64,000 nucleotides of DNA from Pictodentalium vernedei (GCA_031216915.1 CM062296.1:452910287-452974286), one strand, 5' to 3'; shown: positions 44,084-55,153, numbered from the stretch's first letter. The notes: generated by a model from the sequence alone, not told the origin. Numbers and translations are program-made.

Positions 44084-45040
44084 AAAACGGTGTCATTTGG
44101 GTGCAAAGCACACTGTTGGGTATCCCCGCATTTTCAGTTTGCCATAATGATGGACACAAACCAATTCACATAGAACCAAAGTGTTATCGCTGGGGCAATA
44201 TAGGGCTTTATGAAAATAGGAATCCTCCATGCAAATCTATGAACCAAATCATAACATGAAAACACATGAATCATTTCCAATAATACGGGCCTTTTGCCGG
44301 AAACTGATTCTATAACAACAAAATGGTGTGACTGGAGTTATACAGGGCTGGATACAAAATTCTAACACCTTTATGCACACCTTATGGTTTGTAGGTATCA
44401 ATAATTTTATTATTATTTACACCAAGGCAAAAATATACATCAAATTACACGAAAGGAAACAGTATATTGAGATTTTTTTAATGTCTGATATTAAATATTC
44501 AGTATTTATACTGAACATATTAAGACACCTTTAACATTTCAAATTTAAAACCTTAGGAGGCTTTCGCCAGAAACTGATTCCCTAACGACAAAAGTGGCGC
44601 TATGGGAGTCAAATGGAGTCGAATAAAAAATCTGAATCCTTTATGCACAGTAGTATAGCATGTACCCGATCGTCCCGGTTGGGGGGGGGGATCTCATGGG
44701 GGATCTCATATGTGACGTCATAGTCACGTGACCTGGTGGCGCCATGTTGTGTTGTCATGGTAACCCGCGTGAGCGGCCATCTTGTGACGTCATCTCCGTA
44801 GTGATACGTGGTGTGAGTGCGCAGTGCTTGTTGTTAGGGTGATAGTGTTTCTGTCGTCCATTTTGTATACTGGAGGCCGCCATCTTGGTTTCTATGGTAG
44901 CACGTGGTTGCTATGTGACCCAAACCTTTCTAAGAAGACAGGGGTATGTTCGAAGGGTATGTTCCTTTGTAGAAGAGTAATTTCTCGATTCGTAGAATTA
45001 CCACAAACAACCCGACTCTTTCGACTTCTTTCAAAATTCT

Positions 45041-47610
45041 CGTGTCAATGAAATATGAGAAATAAAATCAAGAAGAGAACACAGAAATGAGAAATGAGAC
45101 AGCAGTTGTTTAACTGGGAGTGTGCTAAATTTTTTTTGGTGATTGAAATTTGTTCAGAACTCTTTGCGTTGTCACAATTTATGGGAGAGTGCCAATTGGC
45201 ACTCTCCCATAAATTGTTACAAGGCAAGTCCAAACAGATAAAATAATTTCATTTTAAAGATAATATGAAGCATATCCACAGAATATGATGCCTTTAAGTT
45301 GTGGTACCCGCACTTTAGAATAAAGCCCAAATATGCATGGGCTTCCAGCACTGAACCAGTTAAAGAATACCGTGTAAATCAACCTGTTGAATAGATATAG
45401 ATAGATTTGAGAGTAAAAGAATTAAAAAAAACCAAAAAATTATTAAAAAGGTTGATGTTTGACATGTTCTCGCCATAAAAGCTCAGTGTCATCACCCATT
45501 AATTTTGCAGTACGTTTACTGCATGTCATGACTGCGTGGAGACCCCGGGAGATGAGGCCCTTTTTTACCATGACAGACAAGTTCTGATGCACTGGTATAA
45601 TATAACCCAGTAACGAACGCTTGGATTGTGTGAAAAGGGAAAATGTTAGAGGTGGGGTGGGGTGGGGTTAGGGTTTGCTACCACCCCAAAAATTTTTCAT
45701 CCAAAAAGTTGTTTCAATACAATGGACATGTATTTTAGTTAAAATAGACTAGGAATATATTGAATTTTCATTAGTCTAGGGTGGGGTTTAGAATTGGGGG
45801 TGGGGGTAGGGTTAGGGTCAGTAAAGGGTAGGGTCAGGGTTTCCTACCACCCCAAAAAATTCCCCCCAAATCTCTTGTTTTAATATAATGGACATGCATT
45901 TTATTGTAGTCCCATAAAAATAGCCACATAACTACCAATTGTTAGAACGTCCGTTCAAAATGTTATGAATTGCATCAAGTGGTTTGAGGTACGACTTTCT
46001 TGATGAGCCGTAAACCACACATCCGTAATCTAATTTTGATCTAACAAGTTGTCTATACAGATGGAGTAATGTTTGTTTGGTCAGCACCTCAATCAGTGCA
46101 ACCAACCACCTTGAGGAGGTTAACCCTTTGAACCCGAGCGGCCGCTTTTCCGGCCAGGACCATGATACGCCATGACGTTATTAAATGGGGTGGCTGTTCA
46201 GTAAATATGTGGGGTATACCAATCAATATTTTCAACGTGCAGCCCGAGGCTGCACGTTAAAAATAGTGATTGGTCTACCCCAAATAATGAATATGGACTC
46301 TTCTAATTGCCGCCATTGAACTGAAATGGAAGATGCCATCAGACTTCAAAGGGTTAAGAGCTTTTTTACATCTAACGCTTAGTTGTTTTATATGAGATGT
46401 GGAATTCAGTTGATTGTCAAACAATAAACCCAATAATTTCACTTCTTTTTGCAATTTTAACAGGACTCCCATCTATTTTTAATTCCGGATCAAGGTGGTG
46501 CTTCCGAAACTTACAGAAATGAACACAATCTGTTTTAGACTTAGAGAATTTGAAACCATTTTCTGTAGCCCATTTGTGAATTTTGTTTAAGCAATGAAAT
46601 TTGGGCTCGATGGCATTCATATCTTTGCTATTATAGCAAATTAAAACAAAACGGTGTCATTTGGGTGCAAAGCACTCTGTTGGGTATCCCCGCATTTTCA
46701 GTTTGCCATAATGATGGACACAGACCAATTCACATAGAACCAAAGTGTTATCGCTGGGGCAATATAGGGCTTTATGAAAATAGGAATCCTCCATGCAAAT
46801 CTATGAACCAAATCATAACATGAAAACACATGAATCATTTCCAATAATACGGGCCTTTTGCCGGAAACTGATTCTATAACAACAAAATGGTGTGACTGGA
46901 GTTATACAGGGCTGGATACAAAATTCCAACACCTTTATGCACACCTTATGGTTTGTAGGTATCAATAATTTTATTATTATTTACACCAAGGCAAAAATAT
47001 ACATCAAATTACACGAAAGGAAACAGTATATTGAGATTTTTTTAATGTCTGATATTAAATATTCAGTATTTATACTGAACATATTAAGACACCTTTAACA
47101 TTTCAAATTTAAAACCTTAGGAGGCTTTCGCCAGAAACTGATTCCCTAACTACAAAAGTGGCGCTATGGGAGCCAAATGGAGTCGAATAAAAAATCTGAA
47201 TCCTTTATGCACAGTAGTATAGCATGTACCCGATCGTCCCGGTTGGGGGGGATCTCATGGGGGATCTCATATGTGACGTCATAGTCACGTGACCTGGTGG
47301 CGCCATGTTGTGTTGTCATGGTAACCCGCGTGAGCGGCCATCTTGTGACGTCATCTCCGTAGTGATACGTGGTGTGAGTGCGCAGTGCTTGTTGTTAGGG
47401 TGATAGTGTTTCCGTCGTCCATTTTGTATACTGGAGGCCGCCATCTTGGTTTCTATGGTAGCACGTGGTTGCTATGTGACCCAAACCTTTCTAAGAAGAC
47501 AGGGGTATGTTCGAAGGGTATGTTCCTTTGTGGAAGAGTAATTTCTCGATTCGTAGAATTACCACAAACAACCCGACAAGTTTTACTCTTTCGACTTCTT
47601 TCAAAATTCT
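45041..47610 (+). repeat. array unit 2 (2570 bp)
   Basis: Segment A directly joined to segment B. Internal parts: 44-bp palindrome near 45174-45217, telomere-like stretch near 45645-45850, LINE remnant about 45954-46647 (minus), MITE 46124-46353, satellite start about 46648-47212, Maverick-like terminus 47213-47610. Nearly identical to unit 3. Confidence 0.93.
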
Positions 47611-50180
47611 CGTGTCAATGAAATATGAGAAATAAAAATAAGAAGAGAACACAGAAATGAGAAATGAGACAGCAGTTGTTTAACTGGGAGTGTGCTAAAT
47701 TTTTTTGGTGATTGAAATTTGTTCAGAACTCTTTGCGTTGTCACAATTTATGGGAGAGTGCCAATTGGCACTCTCCCATAAATTGTTACAAGGCAAGTCC
47801 AAACAGATAAAATAATTTCATTTTAAAGATAATATGAAGCATATCCACAGAATATGATGCCTTTAAGTTGTGGTACCCGCACTTTAGAATAAAGCCCAAA
47901 TATGCATGGGCTTCCAGCACTCAACCAGTTAAAGAATACCGTGTAAATCAACCTGTTGAATAGATATAGATAGATTTGAGAGTAAAAGAATTAAAAAAAA
48001 CCAAAAAATTATTAAAAAGGTTGATGTTTGACATGTTCTCGCCATAAAAGCTCAGTGTCATCACCCATTAATTTTGCAGTACGTTTACTGCATGTCATGA
48101 CTGCGTGGAGACCCCGGGAGATGAGGCCCTTTTTTACCATGACAGACAAGTTCTGATGCACTGGTATAATATAACCCAGTAACGAACGCTTGGATTGTGT
48201 GAAAAGGGAAAATGTTAGAGGTGGGGTGGAGTGGGGTTAGGGTTTGCTACCACCCCAAAAATTTTTCATCCAAAAAGTTGTTTCAATACAATGGACATGT
48301 ATTTTAGTTAAAATAGACTAGGAATATATTGAATTTTCATTAGTCTAGGGTGGGGTTTAGAATTGGGGGTGGGGGTAGGGTTAGGGTTAGTAAAGGGTAG
48401 GGTCAGGGTTTCCTACCACCCCAAAAAATTCCCCCCAAATCTCTTGTTTTAATATAATGGACATGCATTTTATTGTAGTCCCATAAAAATAGCCACATAA
48501 CTACCAATTGTTAGAACGTCCGTTCTAAATGTTATGAATTGCATCAAGTGGTTTGAGGTACGACTTTCTTGATGAGCCGTAAACCACACATCCGTAATCT
48601 AATTTTGATCTAACAAGTTGTCTATACAGATGGAGTAATGTTTGTTTGGTCAGCACCTCAATCAGTGCAACCAACCATCCTGAGAAGGTTAACCCTTTGA
48701 ACCCGAGCGGCCGCTTTTCCGGCCAGGACCATGATACGCCATAACGTTATTAAATGGGGTGGCTGTTCAGTAAATATGTGGGGTATACCAATCAATATTT
48801 TCAACGTGCAGCCCGAGGCTGCACGTTAAAAATAGTGATTGGTCTACCCCAAATAATGAATATGGACTCTTCTAATTGCCGCCATTGAACTGAAATGGAA
48901 GATGCCATCAGACTTCAAAGGGTTAAGAGCTTTTTTACATCTAACGCTTAGATGTTTTATATGAGATGTGGAATTCAGTTGATTGTCAAACAATAAACCC
49001 AATAATTTCACTTCTTTTTGCAATTTTAACAGGACTCCCATCTATTTTTAATTCCGGATCAAGGTGGTGCTTCCGAAACTTACAGAAATGAACACAATCT
49101 GTTTTAGACTTAGAGAATTTGAAACCATTTTCTGTAGCCCATTTGTGAATTTTGTTTAAGCAATGAAATTTGGGCTCGATGGCATTCATATCTTTGCTAT
49201 TATAGCAAATTAAAACAAAACGGTGTCATTTGGGTGCAAAGCACTCTGTTGGGTATCCCCGCATTTTCAGTTTGCCATAATGATGGACACAAACCAATTC
49301 ACATAGAACCAAAGTGTTATCGCTGGGGCAATATAGGGCTTTATGAAAATAGGAATCCTCCATGCAAATCTATGAACCAAATCATGACATGAAAACACAT
49401 GAATCATTTCCAATAATACGGGCCTTTTGCCGGAAACTGATTCTATAACAACAAAATGATGTGACTGGAGTTATACAGGGCTGGATACAAAATTCCAACA
49501 CCTTTATGCACACCTTATGGTTTGTAGGTATCAATAATTTTTATTATTATTTACACCAAGGCAAAAATATACATCAAATTACACGAAAGGAAACAGTATA
49601 TTGAGATTTTTTTAATGTCTGATATTAAATATTCAGTATTTATACTGAACATATTAAGACACCTTTAACATTTCAAATTTAAAACCTTAGGAGGCTTTCG
49701 CCAGAAACTGATTCCCTAACGACAAAAGTGGCGCTATGGGAGCCAAATGGAGTCGAATAAAAAATCTGAATCCTTTATGCACAGTAGTATAGCATGTACC
49801 CGACCGTCCCGCTTGGGGGGATCTCATGGGGGATCTCATATGTGACGTCATAGTCACGTGACCTGGTGGCGCCATGTTGTGTTGTCATGGTAACCCGCGT
49901 GAGCGGCCATCTTGTGACGTCATCTCCGTAGTGATACGTGGTGTGAGTGCGCAGCGCTTGTTGTTAGGGTGATACGTGTTTCCGTCGTCCATTTTGTATA
50001 CTGGAGGCCGCCATCTTGGTTTCTATGGTAGCACGTGGTTGCTATGTGACCCAAAACCTTCTAAGAAGACAGGGGTATGTTCGAAGAGTATGTTCCTTTG
50101 TAGAAGAGTAATTTCTCGATTCGTAGAATTACCACAAACAACCCGACAACTTTTACTATTTCGACTTCTTTCAAAATTCT
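47611..50180 (+). repeat. array unit 3 (2570 bp)
   Basis: Same order as unit 2: LINE remnant about 48523-49216 (minus), MITE 48693-48922, satellite start about 49217-49782, Maverick-like terminus 49783-50180. Differs from unit 2 by scattered substitutions. Confidence 0.93.
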
Positions 50181-52774
50181 CGTGTCAATGAAATATGAGA
50201 AATAAAAATAAGAAGAGAACGCAGAAATGAGAAATGAGACAGCAGTTGTTTAACTGGGAGTGAGCTAAATTTTTTTTGGTGATTGAAATTTGTTCAGAAC
50301 TCTTTGCGTTGTACAATTTATGGGAGAGTGCCAATTGACACTCTCCCATAAATTGTTACAAGGCAAGTCCAAACAGATAAAATAATTTCATTTTAAAGAT
50401 AATATGAAGCATACCCACAGAATATGATGCCTTTAAGTTGTGGTACCCGCACTTTAGAATAAAGCCCAAATATGCATGGGCTTCCAGCACTCAACCAGTT
50501 AAAGAATACCGTGTAAATCAACCTGTTGAATAGATATAGATAGATTTGAGAGTAAAAGAATTAAAAAAAAAAAAAAAAAAATTATTAAAAAGGTTGATGT
50601 TTGACATGTTCTCGCCATAAAAGCTCAGTGTCATCACCCATTAATTTTGCAGTACGTTTACTGCATGTCATGACTGCGTGGAGACCCCGGGAGATGAGGC
50701 CCTTTTTTACCATGACAGACAAGTTCTGATGCACTGGTATAATATAACCCAGTAACGAACGCTTGGATTGTGAGAAAAGGGAAAATGTTAGAGGTGGGGT
50801 GGGGCGGGGTTAGGGTCAGTAAAGGGTAGGGTTAGGGTTTGCTACCACCCCAAAAATTTTTCATCCAAAAAGTTGTTTCAATACAATGGACATGTATTTT
50901 AGTTAAAATAGACTAGGAATATATTGAATTTTCATTAGTCTAGGGTGGGGATTAGAATTGGGGGTGGGGGTAGGGTTAGGGTCAGTAAAGGGTAGGGTCA
51001 GGGTTTCCTACCGCCCCAAAAATTTCCCCCAAAATCTCTTGTTTTAATATAATGGACATGCATTTTATTGTAGTCCCATAAAAATAGCCACATAACTACC
51101 AATTGTTAGAACGTCCGTTCTAAATGTTATGAATTGCATCAAGTGGTTTGAGGTACGACTTTCTTGATGAGCCGTAAACCACACATCCGTAATCTAATTT
51201 TGATCTAACAAGTTGTCTATACAGATGGAGTAATGTTTGTTTGGTCAGCACCTCAATCAGTGCAACCAACCACCTTGAGGAGGTTAACCCTTTGAACCCG
51301 AGCGGCCGCTTTTCCGGCCATGGCCATGATACGCCATAACGTTATTAAATGGGGTGTCTGTTCAGTAAATATGTGGGGTATACCAATCAATATTTTCAAC
51401 GTGCAGCCCGAGGCTGCACGTTAAAAATAGTGATTGGTCTACGCCAAATAATGAATATGGACTCTTCTAATTGCCGCCATTGAACTGAAATGGAAGATGC
51501 CATCAGACTTCAAAGGGTTAAGAGCTTTTTTACATCTAACGCTTAGTTGTTTTATATGAGATGTGGAATTCAGTTGATTGTCAAACAATAAACCCAATAA
51601 TTTCACTTCTTTTTGCAATTTTAACAGGACTCCCATCTATTTTTAATTCCGGATCAAGGTGGTGCTTCCGAAGCTTACAGAAATGAACACAATCTGTTTT
51701 AGACTTAGAGAATTTGAAACCATTTTCTGTAGCCCATTTGTGAATTTTGTTTAAGCAATGAAATTTGGGCTCGATGGCATTCATATCTTTGCTATTATAG
51801 CAAATTAAAACATAACGGTGTCATTTGAGTGCAAAGCACACTGTTGGGTATCCCCGCATTTTCAGTTTGCCATAATGATGGACACAAACCAATTCACATA
51901 GAACCAAAGTGTTATCACTGGGGCAATATAGGGCTTTATGAAAATAGGAATCCTTCATGCAAATCTATGAACCAAATCATAACATGAAAACACATGAATC
52001 ATTTCCAATAATACGGGCCTTTTGCCGGAAACTGATTCTATAACAACAAAATGGTGTGATTGGAGTTATACAGGGCTGGATACAAAATTCCAACACCTTT
52101 ATGCACACCTTATGGTTTGTAGGTATCAATAATTTTTATTATTATTTACACCAAGGCAAAAATATACATCAAATTACACGAAAGGAAACAGTATATTGAG
52201 ATTTTTTTAATGTCTGATATTAAATATTCAGTATTTATATTGAACATATTAAGACACCTTTAACATTTCAAATTTAAAACCTTAGGAGGCTTTCGCCAGA
52301 AACTGATTCCCTAACGACAAAAGTGGCGCTATGGGAGCCAAATGGAGTCGAATAAAAAATCTGAATCCTTTATGCACAGTAGTATAGCATGTACCCGATA
52401 GTCCCGGTTGGGGGGATCTCATGGTGGATCTCATATGTGACGTCATAGTCACGTGACCTGGTGGCGCCATGTTGTGTTGTCATGGTAACCGCGTGAGCGG
52501 CCATCTTGTGACGTCATCTCCGTAGTGATACGTGGTGTGAGTGCGCAGCGCTTGTTGTTAGGGTGATACGTGTTTCCGTCGTCCATTTTGTATACTGGAG
52601 GCCGCCATCTTGGTTTCTATGGTAGCACGTGGTTGCTATGTGACCCAAAACCCTCTAAGAAGACAGGGGTATGTTCGAAGGGTATGTTCCTTTGTAGAAG
52701 AGTGATTTCTCGATTCGTAGAATTACCACAAACAACCCGACAAGTTTTACTATTTCGTCTTCTTTCAAAATTCT
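50181..52774 (+). repeat. array unit 4 (2594 bp), continuous with the intact Maverick-like element
   Basis: LINE remnant about 51118-51810 (minus), MITE 51288-51517, satellite 51811-52377, then the left terminal repeat, which here continues past the unit boundary at 52774 into the complete element. It has a longer poly-A run (50563-50580) and an extra telomere-like repeat near 50811-50838. The palindrome in segment A has one arm mutated (attgacactc). Confidence 0.92.
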
Positions 52775-53510
52775 CTGCTTCTATCTTTATACGCAATAGT
52801 TTTCGCCCATCTGGCCATGTTTCTTTGTTCTAGAGTATACTCCAGTAGCGTAGAATAGCCTATTAGTTGGAACAGCTTTGCTTATTATTACTATATTTAG
52901 CTATTCTGGTCTGTTCTTGTTAGTTCTGACCTTATTCCAAGTACTCTTGTCGTTTCATTTTTCTAGATCATTTATATAAATTATAACTAACCAATCAGAT
53001 TGCTTGATTTCCCATAATCTGTATGTAGAGTTATCTCTCCTTATTACCACGAAGTTGTATCCGATTCTCATCGCCTCTATATACAATGGCAATATCCCCA
53101 GGCACCCCAATTTCGGTACCCCTTTTTTGAAAAACACATGACCTTCAGCACCCCTTTTTTGTCATATGTGCTTATGTGAAAAGGCACAATGTGACACAAT
53201 GTGCCCTAGCACATACGGGTATTTGAGGATACCTATGACCCGGTATTGTATTATTCGAGGATACCTACTAGAGAATCCCCTTTTTGTCATATGTGCTTAT
53301 GTGAAAAGGCACTTTGTGACACAATTTGCCCTAGCACATAGGCACATGCTTTATGTGCTGATATGGGCTTATATGTGCTTATGTGAAAAGGCACAATGTA
53401 ACACAATGTGCCCTAGCACATAGGCACATAAGGGTATTTGAGGATACCTGGTATTGCATTATTTGAGGATACCAGTTGTAGAAACTTTACATCCGGGTAC
53501 TTCTGTTGGG
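52378..53510. repeat. Maverick-like left terminal inverted repeat
   Basis: Inverted match to 56011-57163. The outer part has two TGACGTCA sites (52438-52445, 52509-52516), GTCACGTGAC (52448-52457) and YY1-like gccatcttg motifs (about 52500 and 52602). The inner part has three 23-bp near-palindromes (53183-53205, 53308-53330, 53390-53412). The Cys-rich frame at 53166-53423 is a by-product of these repeats. It lacks ~20 bp present in the right repeat next to the core. Confidence 0.88.
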
Positions 53511-53515
53511 AAAGG

Positions 53516-53578
53516 TATGAAAAGGGTGTTGGTACGAAAATAAACTCATTTGTGTCCTGACCGTCGTCGAGTGAAGAC
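53516..53578 (+). promoter_or_regulatory. predicted core promoter of the first zinc-finger gene
   Basis: TATA-like tatgaaaaggg at 53516-53526 (one base off the tataaaagg of the others), initiator-like tcatt exactly 30 nt downstream (53546-53550), then the leader gaccgtcgtcgagtgaagac and ATG at 53579. It is highly similar to 55093-55153. Confidence 0.6.
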
Positions 53579-54076
53579 ATGTTACCAGTTCGGTGCAGAT
53601 ACTGTTCCAAATTATTTTCGAGATCGGATATTGCTCGAAAACATGAAAAGGACCATCGTCGGGTCCACTGCAGATATTGTACTAAGTTGTTCGCCCAACC
53701 ATACAACAGGAAGAGACATGAAGAACATAACTGCCCAAGAAGAACAGACGAGGAGAGAGATACTGGAGATTTAATGACTGACCAAAATAAAGCACTTTTA
53801 GAATTTTTAGGGGATACTGACAAGGAGGAAATCGATGGCGTTCTCCGCGCTGCTGATGAAGATTTGATTACCTGTTTATGTAAATGTGCTACCAACACCC
53901 TCGAAGATAAGATACCACTGAATTTAGCTGAATTTGATGACCTGCGAAAATACGAACATGTATTGAAGCTGCTAACAGATGATGGAATTTCTCCCGACAT
54001 AAAAAGATGCATATTACGAAAGAGTTGCTTTCTCCCGGCGCTTGTCAACCCAGTCCTTGCTCTGAAAAAAGTATAA
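53579..54076 (+). CDS. zinc-finger protein 1 of the Maverick-like element
   Basis: 165 residues, not a known enzyme. Two fingers at the N-terminus: C6-C9-H22-H26 and C31-C34-H47 with H50 or C52. A helical domain of about 70 residues follows (LLEFLGDTDKEEIDGV, then EDLITCLCKCATNTL), shared with the next gene. The C-terminus is a hydrophobic segment followed by Lys residues (FLPALVNPVLALKK). From memory, similar helical-domain proteins with a FLPAL-like tail occur widely in invertebrate genomes near viral-type mobile elements; I cannot verify that. Probably nucleic-acid binding. The stop TAA (54074-54076) lies inside the TATA box of the next gene. Confidence 0.82.
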   Translation: MLPVRCRYCSKLFSRSDIARKHEKDHRRVHCRYCTKLFAQPYNRKRHEEHNCPRRTDEERDTGDLMTDQNKALLEFLGDTDKEEIDGVLRAADEDLITCLCKCATNTLEDKIPLNLAEFDDLRKYEHVLKLLTDDGISPDIKRCILRKSCFLPALVNPVLALKKV

Positions 54077-54091
54077 AAGGAGAGTGAAGTC
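54072..54091 (+). promoter_or_regulatory. TATA box overlapping a stop codon, shortened leader
   Basis: tataaaagg at 54072-54080 includes the stop codon of the preceding gene. Only 20 nt separate the TATA start from the next ATG (54092), against 61-66 nt for the other genes. The flanks agree with a promoter whose middle ~40 nt has been lost: aaaagga joined to gagtgaag. A start site 30 nt downstream would fall inside the next gene. Confidence 0.5.
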
Positions 54092-54475
54092 ATGAAAGTC
54101 CATTGCTGCAGATATTGTGGTAAAGAATTCTCCAAGAGCTTCACACGTAAGAAACATGAAGATGATTACTGTCCCGTGAGGAAATCGGAAAAATCGAGCA
54201 ACACTACAAGATTAGAAAGAAATTTAGATACACTGAGAATCTTATCTGATGCGAATCGATATGAAGCCAAGACTATACTCAAGACGGCCAGTGATGATTT
54301 GGTACAATGTATATGTGATTTTGCCTCAAACATCTTGAAGGGGGCAGTACCAATAACCAAATCTGAGAGAGCTAAGCTGATCCCGTACAAACATCAGATT
54401 AGGAGAATTGCCCCACCAAAGATAGAAATATCTTATCGGAAAGAAGACGGATTATACAGAAAGGAGGATTTTTAG
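54092..54475 (+). CDS. zinc-finger protein 2 (paralog of protein 1)
   Basis: 127 residues. One C2HC finger, C6-C9-H22-C27 (H-C-C-R-Y-C-G-K-E-F). The helical domain that follows (about 48-105) aligns with protein 1: DTLRILSDAN, TILKTASDDLVQCICDF, N-I-L-K-G and a P-Y-K-H motif match LLEFLGDTD, VLRAADEDLITCLCKC, N-T-L-E-D and K-Y-E-H. It lacks the second finger and hydrophobic tail. The 15-nt gap and same strand suggest a local duplication. The only Met is the finger-proximal one, so if the TATA at 54072 is used the ATG would be missed; translation might depend on readthrough transcription from gene 1. Confidence 0.8.
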   Translation: MKVHCCRYCGKEFSKSFTRKKHEDDYCPVRKSEKSSNTTRLERNLDTLRILSDANRYEAKTILKTASDDLVQCICDFASNILKGAVPITKSERAKLIPYKHQIRRIAPPKIEISYRKEDGLYRKEDF

Positions 54476-54517
54476 GAAAATTAATCAAACCCATCATCAA
54501 TGCTCTGTTCGATATCC

Positions 54518-54583
54518 TATAAAAGGGTCGTGCTCGTAAGAAACTTGTTATTTGTAATCTGACCTTCGAGGAGAGCGGACGCA
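54518..54583 (+). promoter_or_regulatory. predicted core promoter of the acidic-protein gene
   Basis: tataaaaggg at 54518-54527; the expected initiator position 30 nt downstream reads ttgttat rather than tcatt. The leader has ctgaccttcgaggagagcgg before ATG 54584, similar to the leader at 53555-53578. TATA-to-ATG distance is 66 nt. Confidence 0.6.
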
Positions 54584-55084
54584 ATGCAATCCAGTTGTGC
54601 ACCAAAAAAATGGTCAAGAGATTCGGACACCGATGAGTCGTCGGAACTATCAGAAGATATGGAATATGAAGAAGAAGACGAAGAGGAAGAAAAAGACGTT
54701 TCTGTGATGGGAACTATCGTCCAAAGTGCCTATGGCAAATACCAAGACGATTTTGACAACCTCATGAACAAATATATCGAGGATGGAATGGATAGAGATG
54801 ATGCAGTTGAAACATCATATAGAGCACTTCAAAAGAATGTCAGAGAAGCTATTAGTGAGAAATACATTAATACCCCTGTGTACATAAGAAATTTTTGCAA
54901 CGACTCAATTCACAAGAAAATTCAAGAAACAGCCAAGCGTCTTCGTGAAGAAGAGGATTATGACTTTGAAGAATCCCAGAAATATGCTTTGGAAAAGCGA
55001 AGATTTCTGTTCGACAACCTTATGACAAACTACTCATTCAGAGTAGATGATGATAATGAAGAAGAGGAAGAAACAGACGATTAG
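54584..55084 (+). CDS. acidic protein of the Maverick-like element
   Basis: 166 residues, unknown function. Acidic N-terminus (Asp/Glu-rich, about 15-40), a helical middle (Y-G-K-Y-Q-D-D-F-D-N-L, then DAVETSYRALQKN), a charged motif HKKIQETAKRLREEEDYDFE (about 117-136), then LEKRRFLFDNLM and a Glu/Asp tail. No membrane segment, no cysteine motif, no enzyme signature. From memory it resembles acidic hypothetical proteins in invertebrate genomes that share the pattern of conserved HKK...A..LR.E.D.DFEES; this needs a database search. Frame intact, suggesting recent constraint. It has its own TATA promoter. Confidence 0.8.
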   Translation: MQSSCAPKKWSRDSDTDESSELSEDMEYEEEDEEEEKDVSVMGTIVQSAYGKYQDDFDNLMNKYIEDGMDRDDAVETSYRALQKNVREAISEKYINTPVYIRNFCNDSIHKKIQETAKRLREEEDYDFEESQKYALEKRRFLFDNLMTNYSFRVDDDNEEEEETDD

Positions 55085-55092
55085 AAAAAAAG

Positions 55093-55153
55093 TATAAAAG
55101 GAGTGTTGGTATGAAAATAAATTCATTTCCGTTTTGAACGTCGAAGAGTGAAG
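55093..55153 (+). promoter_or_regulatory. predicted core promoter of the 56-residue protein gene
   Basis: tataaaagg at 55093-55101, tcatt 30 nt downstream (55123-55127), then leader gaacgtcgaagagtgaag and ATG at 55154. It begins 8 nt after the previous stop codon. Nearly the same over ~60 nt as 53516-53578, which shows a repeated promoter cassette. Confidence 0.65.

Larger units (their letters stand above)
42891..45040 (+). repeat. array unit 1, segment B
   Basis: Non-coding lead with two ~130-bp direct repeats of a telomere-like GGGTTAGGG-rich stretch (43081-43350), LINE remnant on the minus strand (43390-44083) split by a TTAA MITE (43560-43789), start of a ~147-bp satellite (44084-44648), and the outer 392 bp of the Maverick-like left terminal repeat (44649-45040). 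Unit 1 lacks a 9-bp piece near 45017 that units 2 to 4 have. Confidence 0.92.

Noticed and set aside
44824-45051. Frame MLVVRVIVF... repeated in each array unit
   Set aside because: It lies in the Maverick-like terminal repeat, is interrupted differently among units and appears inverted at 56705-56968; it more likely reflects conserved terminal DNA than a gene.
53166-53423. Cys-rich frame with repeated MCLCEKAQCDTMCPS-type motifs
   Set aside because: It is the translation of the iterated 23-bp palindromes in the terminal repeat, and the mirror frame appears in the right repeat (56118-56363).
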